64,000 nucleotides of DNA, taken from contig CP036201.1 of NCBI GenBank assembly GCA_004299845.1, forward strand, positions 3,038,001 to 3,102,000, in the 5' to 3' direction. Position 1 is the stretch's first letter. Every line of letters starts with the position of its first letter. The stretch is from Verrucomicrobia bacterium S94. Its GTDB lineage: Bacteria; Verrucomicrobiota; Kiritimatiellia; Kiritimatiellales; Pontiellaceae. The position numbers were made by a program, and so were the translations under genes. Positions 29,212-38,717 of this stretch are shown here, piece by piece. The notes below the pieces were generated by a model. That model was not told the origin of the DNA, did no database searches, and worked only from the letters and a program-made list of their open reading frames with translations.

Positions 29212-32200
29212 TTAACCGTTGAGCGCCGCGATGTGCATATCGAATGCAGCATCAATGATCTCTTCTTCGGTTTCGTATTCCCCCTTCTCACGGGCCTGCT
29301 CAATATAGCTGAGCATGCGCTTGTAGTCGGTCGGAATAACTTTAACGAATTTCGCAAGCGCTGCATCCCAGTCGGCCAGGATGGCCGCCGCAACCGTTGA
29401 ACCGGTTTTCTGTTGATGAGCAGTGATCATAGCCTTGAGTTCTTCAACCTCTTTGACGGCATGAACCTTTTCAAACTCGATCATCTCCATATTGCACTTA
29501 TCCGCAAAATCGCCATCGATGTCATAAACATAGGCAATGCCGCCCGACATCCCCGCTCCGAAGTTGCGGCCGGTGCGGCCGAGCACAACGACTTTACCGC
29601 CGGTCATGTATTCGCAGCCGTGATCGCCGATACCCTCAACCACCACTTCAGCACCGGAATTCCGCACGCAGAAACGTTCGCCCGCCACCCCGCGGACATA
29701 CGCTCTGCCCGCCGTCGCTCCGTAGAAGCAGACGTTGCCGACCAGAATATTCTCTTCAGGCACAAACTGTGCTCCCTTGCTCGGATAGATGATGAGATGA
29801 CCGCCGGACAGACCTTTGCCCACATAGTCGTTGGCATCTCCTTCCAGTTCCAGCTCGATGCCCTTCGTCATGAAAGCACCCATGGACTGACCGATGGAAC
29901 CATTCAGCTTGATATGAATCGTGCCGTCCGGAAGCCCTTTGTCTTCATAGATTTTGGTTACTTCATGCGAAAGAATGGTTCCGACAGAACGGTCCGTATT
30001 AATCACATCAAATTCAGCATGGACCTTTTCACCGTTTTCGAGGGCGTCCTTCGCGGCTTCAACCAGTTTCCAGTCCAGCACATTTTCCAGCATGTGGTTC
30101 TGACTTTTACAGTGATAGGTTCCGCCTTCATCCGCTCCGATCGTTTCTTTATAGAGAATCGGAGAAAGGTCCAGATTTCTGTATTTCCAGTGATCTACAT
30201 CATCACGGAACTTAAGCACCTGGGACTGGCCGACCATTTCATCAATGGTTCTGAATCCAAGCTCGGCCATGATTTCGCGCAGACCGGCCACGAGAAACTT
30301 AAAGTAGTTTACCACGTGGTCGGGATCCCCGGTAAATTTGGCCCGCAGTTCTCCGCGCTGTGTGGCAATACCCACCGGACAGGTGTTACTATGGCATTTC
30401 CGCATCATGATGCAGCCCTGTACAACAAGCGCCGCCGTGGCCACACCCCATTCCTCCGCACCGAGCAGCGTGGCAATGGCGAGGTCGCGCGAGGTCTTCA
30501 TCTGTCCGTCGGCCTGAACCACAATACGGTTCCGCAGGCGGTTACGGACCAGGGTCTGGTGCGTTTCGGAAAGGCCCAGTTCCCACGGCAGACCGGCATG
30601 TTTGATGGAGCTCAGCGGCGAAGCACCTGTGCCGCCATCATAACCCGCAATCAGAACCGCATCGGCTTTGGCCTTGCATACACCGGCGGCAATCGTTCCA
30701 ACCCCGGCTTCCGATACGAGTTTTACGTTGATGCGGGCATCGCGGTTGGCGTTTTTGAGGTCGTAAATCAGCTGCGCCAGGTCTTCAATGGAATAAATAT
30801 CGTGGTGCGGCGGCGGAGAAATCAATCCCACACCCGGTGTTGCACCACGGGTACGTCCGATCCAGCCGTTCACTTTGTGACCCGGCAGATGTCCGCCCTC
30901 GCCCGGTTTCGCGCCCTGCGCCATCTTAATCTGCAGCTCGGACGCTTTGGAGAGGTAATAACTGTTCACTCCGAAACGCCCGGATGCAATCTGCTTGGTG
31001 GCCGAACACATGTCGTCACCGTTCGGCAGTTTGGTATACCGTTTCGGATCCTCACCGCCTTCGCCGGAGTTGGAACGGGAGCCGATACGGTTCATCGCAA
31101 TAGCCAGCGTGGTATGCGCTTCCCAGGAGATGGAACCGAACGACATGGCTCCGGTAGCAAAACGCTTCAGAATATTTTCTGCCGGTTCAACCTCATCAAG
31201 AGGAATCGACGGTCGGTCGGAATCGAACTCCATCAGACCGCGCAGCGTAAATGCCGCTCTGCTCTGATCGTCCACGGTTTTGGAATATTCCTTATACTTC
31301 GCGTAATCGTTTTCGCGCGTGCATTCCTGCAGCAGGCGGATCGTTGTCGGATTGAACAGATGCCGCTCACCGCCTTTGCGCCAGTGGTAGTCACCTCCGG
31401 GCTCCAGCACCTTACTTGAGCCACCCCGGGTTGGATAACCTTTGCGGTGTTTCAGCAGGGCTTCCTGCGCAATATCATCCAAACTCAGCCCTTCAATACG
31501 GCTCACTGTTCCGGAAAAATAGCTATTCACCACATCGGAATTAAGGCCGACAATTTCAAAAATCTGCGCACCCTGATAGGACGCCAATGTTGAAATGCCC
31601 ATCTTCGAAAAGATCTTCAACAGACCGGAGTTCACCGCCTTAATATAATTCTGAATGGCCTTTTCCGCAGAAATGCCATTAAGCAGATCGTTCTGTTCCA
31701 TACTGCAGATGGTGTCGAGCGCCATATAGGGGTTCACTGCAGACGCTCCGTAACCGAGAAGCGTCGCGAAATGATGCACTTCGCGCACATCACCGACTTC
31801 CATCACAAGATCCGCTTTTCCGCGCTTGCCGGAACGGATGAGATGATGATGAACCGCTCCCGCCGCCAGCACGGACGGAATCGCCGCATGACCCGGATTT
31901 GAATTGAGGTCCGACAGAATGATGATGGAATACCCCTCGTCAATCGCATCCTCCGCATAACGGCAGATACGGTCGAGCGTTTTTTCGAGTACGCCCGGCG
32001 CACCCGTGGCCGGGAACAGAATTTCCAGCCGCTTCGCCTGGAAGCGCTGGTGATTAAGCCCGACAAGCTTGGAGAGATCCTCATTGGTCAACACCGGCTG
32101 ATCAATCGCAATCCGGCGGCAATGCTCCGGCGATTCGGTCAGAATATTGGTGAATCCACCGACATATGTGCGCAAATCCATAACCACCCGTTCACGGATG

Positions 32201-33849
32201 GGGTCAATCGGCGGATTGGTGACCTGCGCAAAGAGCTGCTTGAAATAGTGTGAAAGCTGCTGCGGGCGATCCGAGAGTACCGCCAGCGGATTATCCGCTC
32301 CCATAGAGCCAAGCGGCTCTTTTCCGCCAGTGGCCATCGGCACCAGGATTTCATTGATGTCCTCGTAGGTGTAACCGAATATTTTCTGTCGGCAGAAAAG
32401 CGTATTGTCCGCAGCCGGCTTCGCATCATAGTCCGGGGAAGTCGGCAGGTCCTTCAAATGAACCATGGTCTGGTTTACCCATTCCTGATACGGCTTGCGC
32501 GAACAGAGATCCGCCTTCACTTCTTCATCGGAAATAATGCGGCCCTGATTTAAGTCGGCCACAAACATCTTACCGGGCTGCAAACGCCCCCGAATCTTAA
32601 CTTTATCGTGATCGACATCAATCACCCCGGATTCGGATGCCATAATCAGCATATCGTCATCGGTCACGCAGTAGCGCGAAGGACGCAGGCCGTTGCGGTC
32701 CAGAGTCGCCCCCACCAGAACACCATCCGTAAAGCAGACCGATGCCGGACCGTCCCACGGTTCCATCATTGCAGAATGGAACTCATAAAATGCGCGCTTA
32801 GCCGGATCCATATCCGGATCATTCTGCCACGCCTCAGGAATCAGCATCATCAGTACATGCGGAAGCGAGCGGCCGGAAAGCACCAGCATCTCAATCACCA
32901 TATCCAGATTCGCCGAGTCGGAGGCGCTGATATCGCAGATCGGGAAAATCATCTCCAGCTCTTCTCTGGAAAACGCGGCGCATTCCAACAGAATTTCGCG
33001 GGCACGCATCCAGTTGACATTTCCCTTGTTGGTGTTGATTTCACCGTTGTGCGCAATATAACGGAACGGCTGAGCCAGCTTCCAGGAAGGGAATGTATTG
33101 GTGGAGAAGCGGGAATGAACCAGCGCGATGGCTGACACAGTGGCTTCGTTCTGCAGATCGAGAAAATATTTCGGAACCTGCTCGGTAACCAGCTGCCCCT
33201 TATAGTTGATCGTTTTGTAGGAACACGAAATAATATTCAGTCCGTCCGGACCGATCCCCGCAACAGTTTCATTGGCGATGCGTTCCGTATATTTGCGGAA
33301 AACAAACAGCTTGCGATCAAACTCTTCCGCCGACATCCCGTTGGGTTTTCCGATGAAAATCTGCTGTACACTCGGCTCGGTTTCGGAGGAATCGCGGCCC
33401 AGATCGGAATTATCGACCGGTACGATTCGATAGCCCAGCAACGGAAGTTTTAACCGGCGCAGGTTTCGCTCAATAATTTCACGGCATTCGGCCTGCAGAG
33501 TTTCATCCTTCGGGAAGAAGGTCATCCCAACTCCGTATTCTCCGAACTTCGGCAGTTTGATGCCCTGCTTCGGACACTCTTCCAGGAAAAGTTCATGCGG
33601 CATCTGCAACAGAATGCCGGCTCCGTCGCCGGACTTGATATCAAAACCTGTTCCGCCGCGGTGCTCCATCCGTTCTAGCATATCGAGCGCGTCTGTGATC
33701 ACGGCATGTTTTTTTCGGCCTTTCAGATTGGCGACAAAACCAATCCCGCAACTGGTGTGCTCAAAATCAGCACGATACAATCCCCGGCCCTCCGGCATAC
33801 CGTACATATTCAGTTCGTCATTCTTACAAACTACCTGCTTCTTACTCAT
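29212..33849 (-). CDS. gltB: Glutamate synthase large subunit
   Basis: 1545 residues. Transfers the amide of glutamine to 2-oxoglutarate. The nucleophile Cys34 (HTSCGIGFVANLKG) must be freed by removal of a 33-residue leader, as in known GltB. Domains in order: class II glutamine amidotransferase (34 to about 430), linking central domain, FMN/2-oxoglutarate barrel with LPGHKVNGWIGRTRGATPG and the [3Fe-4S] cysteines in CIMMRKCHSNTCPVG, and the C-terminal beta-helix with repeated GG motifs. Length fits the bacterial alpha subunit. Together with gltD it forms NADPH-GOGAT. A TTGTAA/TTACAA dyad lies 115 bases upstream. Confidence 0.97.
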   Translation of the reverse strand: MSKKQVVCKNDELNMYGMPEGRGLYRADFEHTSCGIGFVANLKGRKKHAVITDALDMLERMEHRGGTGFDIKSGDGAGILLQMPHELFLEECPKQGIKLPKFGEYGVGMTFFPKDETLQAECREIIERNLRRLKLPLLGYRIVPVDNSDLGRDSSETEPSVQQIFIGKPNGMSAEEFDRKLFVFRKYTERIANETVAGIGPDGLNIISCSYKTINYKGQLVTEQVPKYFLDLQNEATVSAIALVHSRFSTNTFPSWKLAQPFRYIAHNGEINTNKGNVNWMRAREILLECAAFSREELEMIFPICDISASDSANLDMVIEMLVLSGRSLPHVLMMLIPEAWQNDPDMDPAKRAFYEFHSAMMEPWDGPASVCFTDGVLVGATLDRNGLRPSRYCVTDDDMLIMASESGVIDVDHDKVKIRGRLQPGKMFVADLNQGRIISDEEVKADLCSRKPYQEWVNQTMVHLKDLPTSPDYDAKPAADNTLFCRQKIFGYTYEDINEILVPMATGGKEPLGSMGADNPLAVLSDRPQQLSHYFKQLFAQVTNPPIDPIRERVVMDLRTYVGGFTNILTESPEHCRRIAIDQPVLTNEDLSKLVGLNHQRFQAKRLEILFPATGAPGVLEKTLDRICRYAEDAIDEGYSIIILSDLNSNPGHAAIPSVLAAGAVHHHLIRSGKRGKADLVMEVGDVREVHHFATLLGYGASAVNPYMALDTICSMEQNDLLNGISAEKAIQNYIKAVNSGLLKIFSKMGISTLASYQGAQIFEIVGLNSDVVNSYFSGTVSRIEGLSLDDIAQEALLKHRKGYPTRGGSSKVLEPGGDYHWRKGGERHLFNPTTIRLLQECTRENDYAKYKEYSKTVDDQSRAAFTLRGLMEFDSDRPSIPLDEVEPAENILKRFATGAMSFGSISWEAHTTLAIAMNRIGSRSNSGEGGEDPKRYTKLPNGDDMCSATKQIASGRFGVNSYYLSKASELQIKMAQGAKPGEGGHLPGHKVNGWIGRTRGATPGVGLISPPPHHDIYSIEDLAQLIYDLKNANRDARINVKLVSEAGVGTIAAGVCKAKADAVLIAGYDGGTGASPLSSIKHAGLPWELGLSETHQTLVRNRLRNRIVVQADGQMKTSRDLAIATLLGAEEWGVATAALVVQGCIMMRKCHSNTCPVGIATQRGELRAKFTGDPDHVVNYFKFLVAGLREIMAELGFRTIDEMVGQSQVLKFRDDVDHWKYRNLDLSPILYKETIGADEGGTYHCKSQNHMLENVLDWKLVEAAKDALENGEKVHAEFDVINTDRSVGTILSHEVTKIYEDKGLPDGTIHIKLNGSIGQSMGAFMTKGIELELEGDANDYVGKGLSGGHLIIYPSKGAQFVPEENILVGNVCFYGATAGRAYVRGVAGERFCVRNSGAEVVVEGIGDHGCEYMTGGKVVVLGRTGRNFGAGMSGGIAYVYDIDGDFADKCNMEMIEFEKVHAVKEVEELKAMITAHQQKTGSTVAAAILADWDAALAKFVKVIPTDYKRMLSYIEQAREKGEYETEEEIIDAAFDMHIAALNG

Positions 33850-33961
33850 GTTTAAACCTCACGTGGCTCAGTCAAAATAGCGGGCTAATTTGTTCAAAAC
33901 TCCAGCGTGCGTCAATTCATTTACGAGCTTAAATAAGATCAATACAACGGTTTTGACCAAA

Positions 33962-33980
33962 TTGTAACAATTTATTACAA
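33962..33980. promoter_or_regulatory. Inverted repeat upstream of gltB
   Basis: TTGTAA and TTACAA are separated by seven bases in an AT-rich gap between the thioesterase gene and gltB, both read leftward. It differs from the TTATCGGC sites at gdhA, so gltBD may answer to another regulator. No matched promoter boxes could be fixed. Confidence 0.35.
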
Positions 33981-34014
33981 AATTGTATATTTCGAGCCGC
34001 CGGCAGGATCCCTG

Positions 34015-34425
34015 CTAAAACTCCCAGCCCCTGGAAGCAAATACGTCATCAAAAATATCGGGCTGAATCGGACGCCCTTTACGAGTCAGAACACCGGTAA
34101 CCGCCCCTTCAAGAATCAGCTTCTCATCCTTTTTCCGATAAATCGCCTGATCAAACACAAACCGGACCCGCCCCTGCTTGTGCATACCCAGTTTCACAAT
34201 AAAAACATCGCGCGGCATTAACGGAAATTTATAATTCAGATCAACTTTGATCACAACGGCATCAATTCCATCGCGACAGAGCTGTGCAAAATCAATGCCG
34301 ACATCGTGCAGGAATTCATGCCGGCAGTGTTCGAGATAGTTCTGATACACCGCATTGTTCACAATACCCTGCAGATCGCATTCATAATCGCGAACCATCA
34401 TCTCCGTTTCGAACACATACTCCAT
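34015..34425 (-). CDS. Acyl-CoA thioesterase of the hotdog (4HBT/YbgC-FadM) family
   Basis: 136 residues, cytosolic hotdog fold. RDYECDLQGIVNNAVYQNYLEHCRHEF is cut here to its key parts: the catalytic Asp in CDLQG, followed by the Asn/Tyr helix NNAVYQNYLE. The shape is that of YbgC/FadM thioesterases that hydrolyse short or medium acyl-CoA. Its ATG overlaps the rsgA stop (both at 34425), so the two are translated as a pair. True substrate unknown. Confidence 0.88.
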   Translation of the reverse strand: MEYVFETEMMVRDYECDLQGIVNNAVYQNYLEHCRHEFLHDVGIDFAQLCRDGIDAVVIKVDLNYKFPLMPRDVFIVKLGMHKQGRVRFVFDQAIYRKKDEKLILEGAVTGVLTRKGRPIQPDIFDDVFASRGWEF

Positions 34426-35507
34426 CAGACATCACCTTTCATTTTTCGATTCCGGCTCAGGGTTGAGCGGTAAAACCGACTCAGCTTCCGGTCCCTGTCC
34501 CGTTTTTCCAGAGCGGATTGCTCATGAAATGCCGCCTCTTTCATGAGACGGACATAATTTTGATACCGTGCTTCGGGCAGTGTACCCGCCTCAACTGCGG
34601 CAATGACCGCACAGCCTTTCGTATTTACATGCGAACAGTCGTTGAATCTGCACTGAGCGGACAGTTCGATGATATCTTCGAATGTTTCGCCAATCCCTTC
34701 ATTGACGTCCATATTGCCCAGTTCACGCATGCCGGGGGTATCAATCACATGCGCACCGTTATCCAGTGTAATCAGCTCCCGCCAGGTGGTCGAATGTACG
34801 CCTTTTCCATCCGATTCCCGGACAGGAAGTGTAAAAAGATAATCCTCTTCTCCCAGCAGGTTGTTCAGCAGGGTTGTTTTGCCTACACCCGATGTTCCGA
34901 TAATACAATACGTTTTTTCCGGCTCAAAGAGTTCGGCAACCTCCGCCAGGCCATCCTTGCTGTGGTTACTGAAAGAAAAAATCCGGATACCCGGCATACG
35001 TTCGTTAATTTCCTGCATCCGGGCTGACAGCTCTTCGGGACGGAGCAGATCGGTTTTGCTCATAAGAATCATCGGTTCAATACCGCTTTCATTCACCATC
35101 ACCAGATAGCGCTCCAGCCGTTTCAGATTAAACCCCGGACCGAGCGTCTGCATGATAAAGGCCGTATCAATATTTGCCGCAATCAATTGATAGCGTGTCG
35201 TGCGGCCGGCAGATTTCCGTTTCAATTCCGATTTCCGCTTCAATACGCGTGTAATGCGGCCGATGCACTCTTCATCGTCAAAATCCTTCACCAGCACCCA
35301 GTCACCGACCGTTGGATAATCCAGTTTGGATTTCGCATGATGCCGCAGCCTTCCGGTCATTTTTGCCGAATGGGTGTCCTCGCCGTCCGACACCTCGCAC
35401 TCGCCCTTATGAATGGCTGTAACCCGGGCAACCGTTAGCCCTTCCTCCATTTCGGAGTTGACCTGATCTGCAAACCAATCGCTGTAACCGAACTCTTCAA
35501 GCGTCAT
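34425..35507 (-). CDS. rsgA: Ribosome small-subunit-dependent GTPase A
   Basis: 360 residues. Late 30S assembly GTPase with circularly permuted G motifs: SKTDLL (G4) comes before IIGTSGVGKTTLLNNL (G1) and DTPGMREL (G3). An OB-fold precedes the GTPase (residues about 20-95), and a zinc knuckle follows, with CRFNDCSHVNTKGC. ATG 35507 (MTLEEFGYSDWF) is chosen because AAGGGATGG stands before it; the longer frame to 35570 adds no family sequence. Overlaps the thioesterase gene by one base. Confidence 0.94.
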   Translation of the reverse strand: MTLEEFGYSDWFADQVNSEMEEGLTVARVTAIHKGECEVSDGEDTHSAKMTGRLRHHAKSKLDYPTVGDWVLVKDFDDEECIGRITRVLKRKSELKRKSAGRTTRYQLIAANIDTAFIMQTLGPGFNLKRLERYLVMVNESGIEPMILMSKTDLLRPEELSARMQEINERMPGIRIFSFSNHSKDGLAEVAELFEPEKTYCIIGTSGVGKTTLLNNLLGEEDYLFTLPVRESDGKGVHSTTWRELITLDNGAHVIDTPGMRELGNMDVNEGIGETFEDIIELSAQCRFNDCSHVNTKGCAVIAAVEAGTLPEARYQNYVRLMKEAAFHEQSALEKRDRDRKLSRFYRSTLSRNRKMKGDV

Positions 35508-35521
35508 GAATTTTCCATCCC

Positions 35522-35540
35522 TTTTCCAATTGATTGAAAA
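35522..35540. repeat. TTTTCCAAT/ATTGAAAA dyad before rsgA
   Basis: TTTTCCAAT at 35522-35530 and ATTGAAAA at 35533-35540 pair with one mismatch around TG. It closely resembles the dyads at 12097-12139 and sits in the same place, just upstream of a gene start. Operator or dispersed palindromic repeat. Confidence 0.4.
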
Positions 35541-35582
35541 TCGGCCCGGATAGTGCGCCGTTTCGGGCACGGTGAAAAGAGT

Positions 35583-35615
35583 AAAAAAAGTCCTCAGACA
35601 GCCCGGCGGCTGTCT
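35583..35615 (-). terminator. Terminator of the small gene at 35644-35871
   Basis: AGACAGC and GCTGTCT form a 7-bp stem around CCGGCG; on the minus strand, six bases later, seven Ts follow. It lies 29 bases after the small gene's stop. Confidence 0.5.
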
Positions 35616-35643
35616 TTATTCATGAACATGCTGTCGACCACAT

Positions 35644-35871
35644 TCAATGATGCACGGCAATTTCAACCACTACATCATCGCCATAAAAGGCCTTCGCTTT
35701 CGCAGCCAGACGGGAGAGTACTTCGTCGACCGTATCGCCGGCCTCGGGCTCAATACCAGGCAGACACCCACGAAAACGGGCCTGTCCGACCTCCCGAATG
35801 TATCCTTCCGAAAGCTGCATGCCGGCCACTGGATGAACGACCACTTCTTCATCTATGACACATTTCCGCAT
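35644..35871 (-). CDS. Small hypothetical protein
   Basis: 75 residues, acidic, no signal peptide (MRKCVIDEEVVVHPVAG, then AAKAKAFYGDDVVVEIAV). GGAAGGAAGCAGG before the ATG and a terminator-like hairpin after the stop support a real gene. An overlapping plus-strand frame (35647-35928) has no ribosome site and an unlikely composition. Family not recognised. Confidence 0.5.
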   Translation of the reverse strand: MRKCVIDEEVVVHPVAGMQLSEGYIREVGQARFRGCLPGIEPEAGDTVDEVLSRLAAKAKAFYGDDVVVEIAVHH

Positions 35872-36129
35872 AACCTGCTTCCTTCCAGTGCGCTATATAA
35901 TATATACCGCCGGAAAAATCAAGTATGAACACGCGAAAGACAGCATTCCCTTAAAAGGCTTGTTTTTCAATCCCGAAGCCCCCTAATGTCCATACTTTCG
36001 CAAATTTTCCGCAGCAGGGGAAAACGGAATTCACAGTACCGATTACATCATTCGCATAACCCGGCCGAAAAGCATGAGTCGCCATTGATTTCCTGCGGCC
36101 GAAACACCCTCAACCCTGAAAGGTTTATC

Positions 36130-36648
36130 ATGAAAAAGATCAGCGACGGCATCCGTACCATCACCGACTTTCCCAAACCCGGCATAGAATTCAAAGATAT
36201 CACCACTCTGCTGAGCGACGGAGAACTGTTCAGAATGACCATCGACGCCTTTGCAGAACGTTACCGGAATGAACGTATCGATATGGTAGTCGGCGTCGAA
36301 GCCCGCGGATTCATCTTTGCATCTGCGCTGGCATATGTACTGGGCGCCGGAACCTGTCTGGTCCGCAAACCGGGAAAACTGCCCCACACGGTTCATCGTG
36401 AATCCTATGAACTTGAATACGGAACCGATTCCGTTGAAATTCATCAGGACGCCTTTGAACCCGGCCAGCGCATCATTGTGATCGACGACATCCTGGCCAC
36501 CGGCGGAACCGTCGGTGCCACCGCCAAACTGATTGACAAAAATTTCGATGCGGAAATCGTTGAACTGGCTTTCCTGCTGGAACTCGGTTTTCTGAACGGG
36601 CGTGAAAAACTCGGAAATCACAAGGTATTTTCGCTCATCAAATCATAG
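36130..36648 (+). CDS. apt: Adenine phosphoribosyltransferase
   Basis: 172 residues. Salvages adenine to AMP with PRPP. The PRPP-binding motif IIVIDDILATGGTVG is complete, GVEARGFIFASALAY is the conserved APRT loop, and DFPKPGIEFKDIT is the family N-terminus. AAAGG precedes ATG 36130; the frame opening at 35986 adds a non-family stretch. Convergent with the peroxiredoxin gene. Confidence 0.95.
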   Translation: MKKISDGIRTITDFPKPGIEFKDITTLLSDGELFRMTIDAFAERYRNERIDMVVGVEARGFIFASALAYVLGAGTCLVRKPGKLPHTVHRESYELEYGTDSVEIHQDAFEPGQRIIVIDDILATGGTVGATAKLIDKNFDAEIVELAFLLELGFLNGREKLGNHKVFSLIKS

Positions 36649-36665
36649 ACGTCCCGCTATGAAAT

Positions 36666-37211
36666 TTAATTTTTTAGCGCAGTCAGCACATGCTGAAGAT
36701 CTTCAGTCGGTTTTACCTTGTCGGATTTGTAAATGATTTTTCCATCAGGACCGACCACGAAGGTCCAGCGCATGGTCGTCGCCGAACGCGTCAGTTCAAT
36801 TTCCCTGCCGTTGACGGTCCGTCTGATTGTCTGCGCTCCCGCTTTCACTTCAACACCGAAAGATTGAGCAATCGCGCCCCCGGGATCGGACAGCAGAGGG
36901 AAATTGAGTTTTTCCGCAGTCTGGAATGCTTTCAGCCCCGCAGGGTTATCAGCACTGATGCCGACCACACTGAACGTCGGATCACCGCCGGTAATATAAT
37001 CGCGGTATATGCAGGCCTGTTTGGTACAGCCCCCGGTCATAGCGGCCGGATAAAAATAAACCACAACCGGCTTACCACCGAGCTGCTCTTCCAGGCTCCA
37101 TGACCGCCCGTCCTGGTCCTGTGCAGTAAACAACGGTGCGGCATCTCCGACTTCCAATGCCCGGACAGCCGCACTGACAAACAGAACAGCAAGTATTATT
37201 TGAATTTTCAT
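36666..37211 (-). CDS. Exported peroxiredoxin (AhpC/TSA, BCP-like)
   Basis: 181 residues. Signal peptide about 1-18 (IILAVLFVSAAVRA), so it acts in the periplasm. The active site is VVVYFYPAAMTGGCTKQACIYRD: the peroxidatic Cys follows Pro and Thr as in the BCP group, with a second Cys five residues on as resolving partner. Removes peroxides using a thiol donor. AAGGAG lies 7 bases before ATG 37211; the frame to 37271 is rejected because it would bury the signal peptide. Confidence 0.88.
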   Translation of the reverse strand: MKIQIILAVLFVSAAVRALEVGDAAPLFTAQDQDGRSWSLEEQLGGKPVVVYFYPAAMTGGCTKQACIYRDYITGGDPTFSVVGISADNPAGLKAFQTAEKLNFPLLSDPGGAIAQSFGVEVKAGAQTIRRTVNGREIELTRSATTMRWTFVVGPDGKIIYKSDKVKPTEDLQHVLTALKN

Positions 37212-37251
37212 TTCCAGTCTCCTTCGAATGACTGTAACGCGGGGCAGACAT

Positions 37252-37279
37252 AAAAAAAGCCCGGAATGCACCGGGCTTT
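37252..37279 (-). terminator. Terminator of the coiled-coil lipoprotein gene
   Basis: AAAGCCCGG and CCGGGCTTT form a 9-bp stem around six bases; on the minus strand it runs into seven Ts. It lies 20 bases after the stop at 37299. Confidence 0.85.
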
Positions 37280-37298
37280 CGTCAAAAGAACAAACCGT

Positions 37299-37892
37299 TT
37301 AGAGCGTTCCCATCTGTTCCAGCAGACTGGAGGCTTTCTCAGCATCCGTTTTCGGAGCAGCCGGGGCCGGAGCCGAAGCCGGTGCGGCTTCAACAACCGG
37401 AGCAGCCTCAACTGCAACCGGAGCACTTGCCGGAGCCGTGGAAATACTGGACATATTCTTCTTGAACATTTCGAAGCGGCGCTTCAGTTCCTGATGTTCA
37501 ACATCCAGTGTGTTCAACGCAGTTTCAGCTTCTGTTGCACGCTCTTCAGCAGCAGTTAACTTGGCTTTGGTGATTTTCAGCTCGGATTCAAGCTTGGAAA
37601 CTTTGGATTTTTCAGCCGCGAGTTCTTTAGATGTCTGAGCAGATTTCTGCTGCAGGTCCTGAATCCGTTCGGTTGCATCATCCAGTTCAATACGTCCCTG
37701 ACGCACTTTCTTCTTTTCGTTGGAAACCAGCTCTTTCTGTTCTTCGATCTCGCCTTTCAGCTTATCCACCTCTTCCTGGTGCTGAGTTTTGAGATCCTCT
37801 ATAATCATGTTATGCTCTTCCTCCGGAATACCACAACCACTGAGCATTCCAATAGTTCCAGCCGTTACCAACAACATTGCGATCTTCTTCAT
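37299..37892 (-). CDS. Coiled-coil lipoprotein
   Basis: 197 residues. Lipobox MLSGC gives acylated Cys20. Residues about 30-150 are one long heptad coiled coil (EEVDKLKGEIEEQKELVSN, then ELAAEKSKVSKLESELKIT). A Pro/Ala/Val-rich segment and a short acidic tail end the chain. The layout resembles envelope spacer or scaffold lipoproteins; no specific family is recognised. GGAAGGA precedes ATG 37892. It has its own terminator. Confidence 0.75.
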   Translation of the reverse strand: MKKIAMLLVTAGTIGMLSGCGIPEEEHNMIIEDLKTQHQEEVDKLKGEIEEQKELVSNEKKKVRQGRIELDDATERIQDLQQKSAQTSKELAAEKSKVSKLESELKITKAKLTAAEERATEAETALNTLDVEHQELKRRFEMFKKNMSSISTAPASAPVAVEAAPVVEAAPASAPAPAAPKTDAEKASSLLEQMGTL

Positions 37893-38011
37893 GAGTATCC
37901 TTCCTCTGTTAAGGTTCAATATCGCTTTCCCCATAAATATAGCCAGTATATGGCGGGTTTTTATAAATTCAACCCCTCTGACCGACTTTATTCCATTAGA
38001 TTAATATCTTT

Positions 38012-38590
38012 TCAAACCAGGTCGCACGCCTCCGGCGGCATCCATTTCCGGTCTTTTCCTTCCCATTTCACATTACAACCGATCGGATTGGTTACCGGCA
38101 CACTCACCGGTTTGCCCGCCAGCAGTTCCTCCAGCGCATCCTCCAGCTCATGGGTCGTTGCCTGCGTATGATCCCGCGGCGTATCAATCGCACGCCCTAC
38201 ATATGCCAGTTTCCGTTCTTCATCAAAGACATAGAAATGCGGCGTGCGCAGCGCGCCATAAGCCTCCGCGACCTCCTGACCGGCATCGTGCAGATAAAGC
38301 CATGGAAATTTATATTTCTCCATCCGCTCAACCATATGCTCCCAACTGTCCTCTTCATACGTATTCGGACTGTTCGAATTAATGGCCACAAAACGCACAT
38401 CCGATCCTTGGAATTTTTCCGCAATTTTCCGGGTATTTTCATCCGAACCGATCACATACGGACAATGGTTGCAGGTAAAAAAGATGACCAGAAACTTTTC
38501 GTTGAAATCGTCCAGCGCATAGGTTTTCCCATCCGTGGCCGGCAGGCTGAACGCCGGTGCCCGCTCCCCGATTTCCAATGTAAATGCCAT
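38012..38590 (-). CDS. Thioredoxin-fold protein (AhpC/TSA-like, CxxC)
   Basis: 192 residues, no signal peptide. The active site CNHCPYV sits after FLVIFFT at about residue 40, typical of the cytosolic thioredoxin-family proteins with a CxHC motif. The cis-Pro loop is [10 protein letters not shown] second part with [23 protein letters not shown] is common to this family. GGAGG lies before the ATG. The reaction is probably thiol-disulfide exchange; partner unknown. Confidence 0.83.
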   Translation of the reverse strand: MAFTLEIGERAPAFSLPATDGKTYALDDFNEKFLVIFFTCNHCPYVIGSDENTRKIAEKFQGSDVRFVAINSNSPNTYEEDSWEHMVERMEKYKFPWLYLHDAGQEVAEAYGALRTPHFYVFDEERKLAYVGRAIDTPRDHTQATTHELEDALEELLAGKPVSVPVTNPIGCNVKWEGKDRKWMPPEACDLV

Positions 38591-38717
38591 AAATAACCTC
38601 CGTTAAATCAACCCTTATTCTCCCCTCACCCCTCCGAAAATCAATGCCAAACCCTCAAAAACAGGACTCCCCATTCCCCTTTCCAGCGGCTGAAAAAACC
38701 GATAGCTTAAATACCTT

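Noticed and set aside
29413-31419. 668-codon plus-strand open frame over gltB
   Set aside because: Antisense to a complete gltB with all Fe-S and catalytic motifs; no ribosome site or family motif.
35647-35928. 93-codon plus-strand frame opposite the 75-residue gene
   Set aside because: No ribosome site; the opposite strand has both a ribosome site and a terminator.
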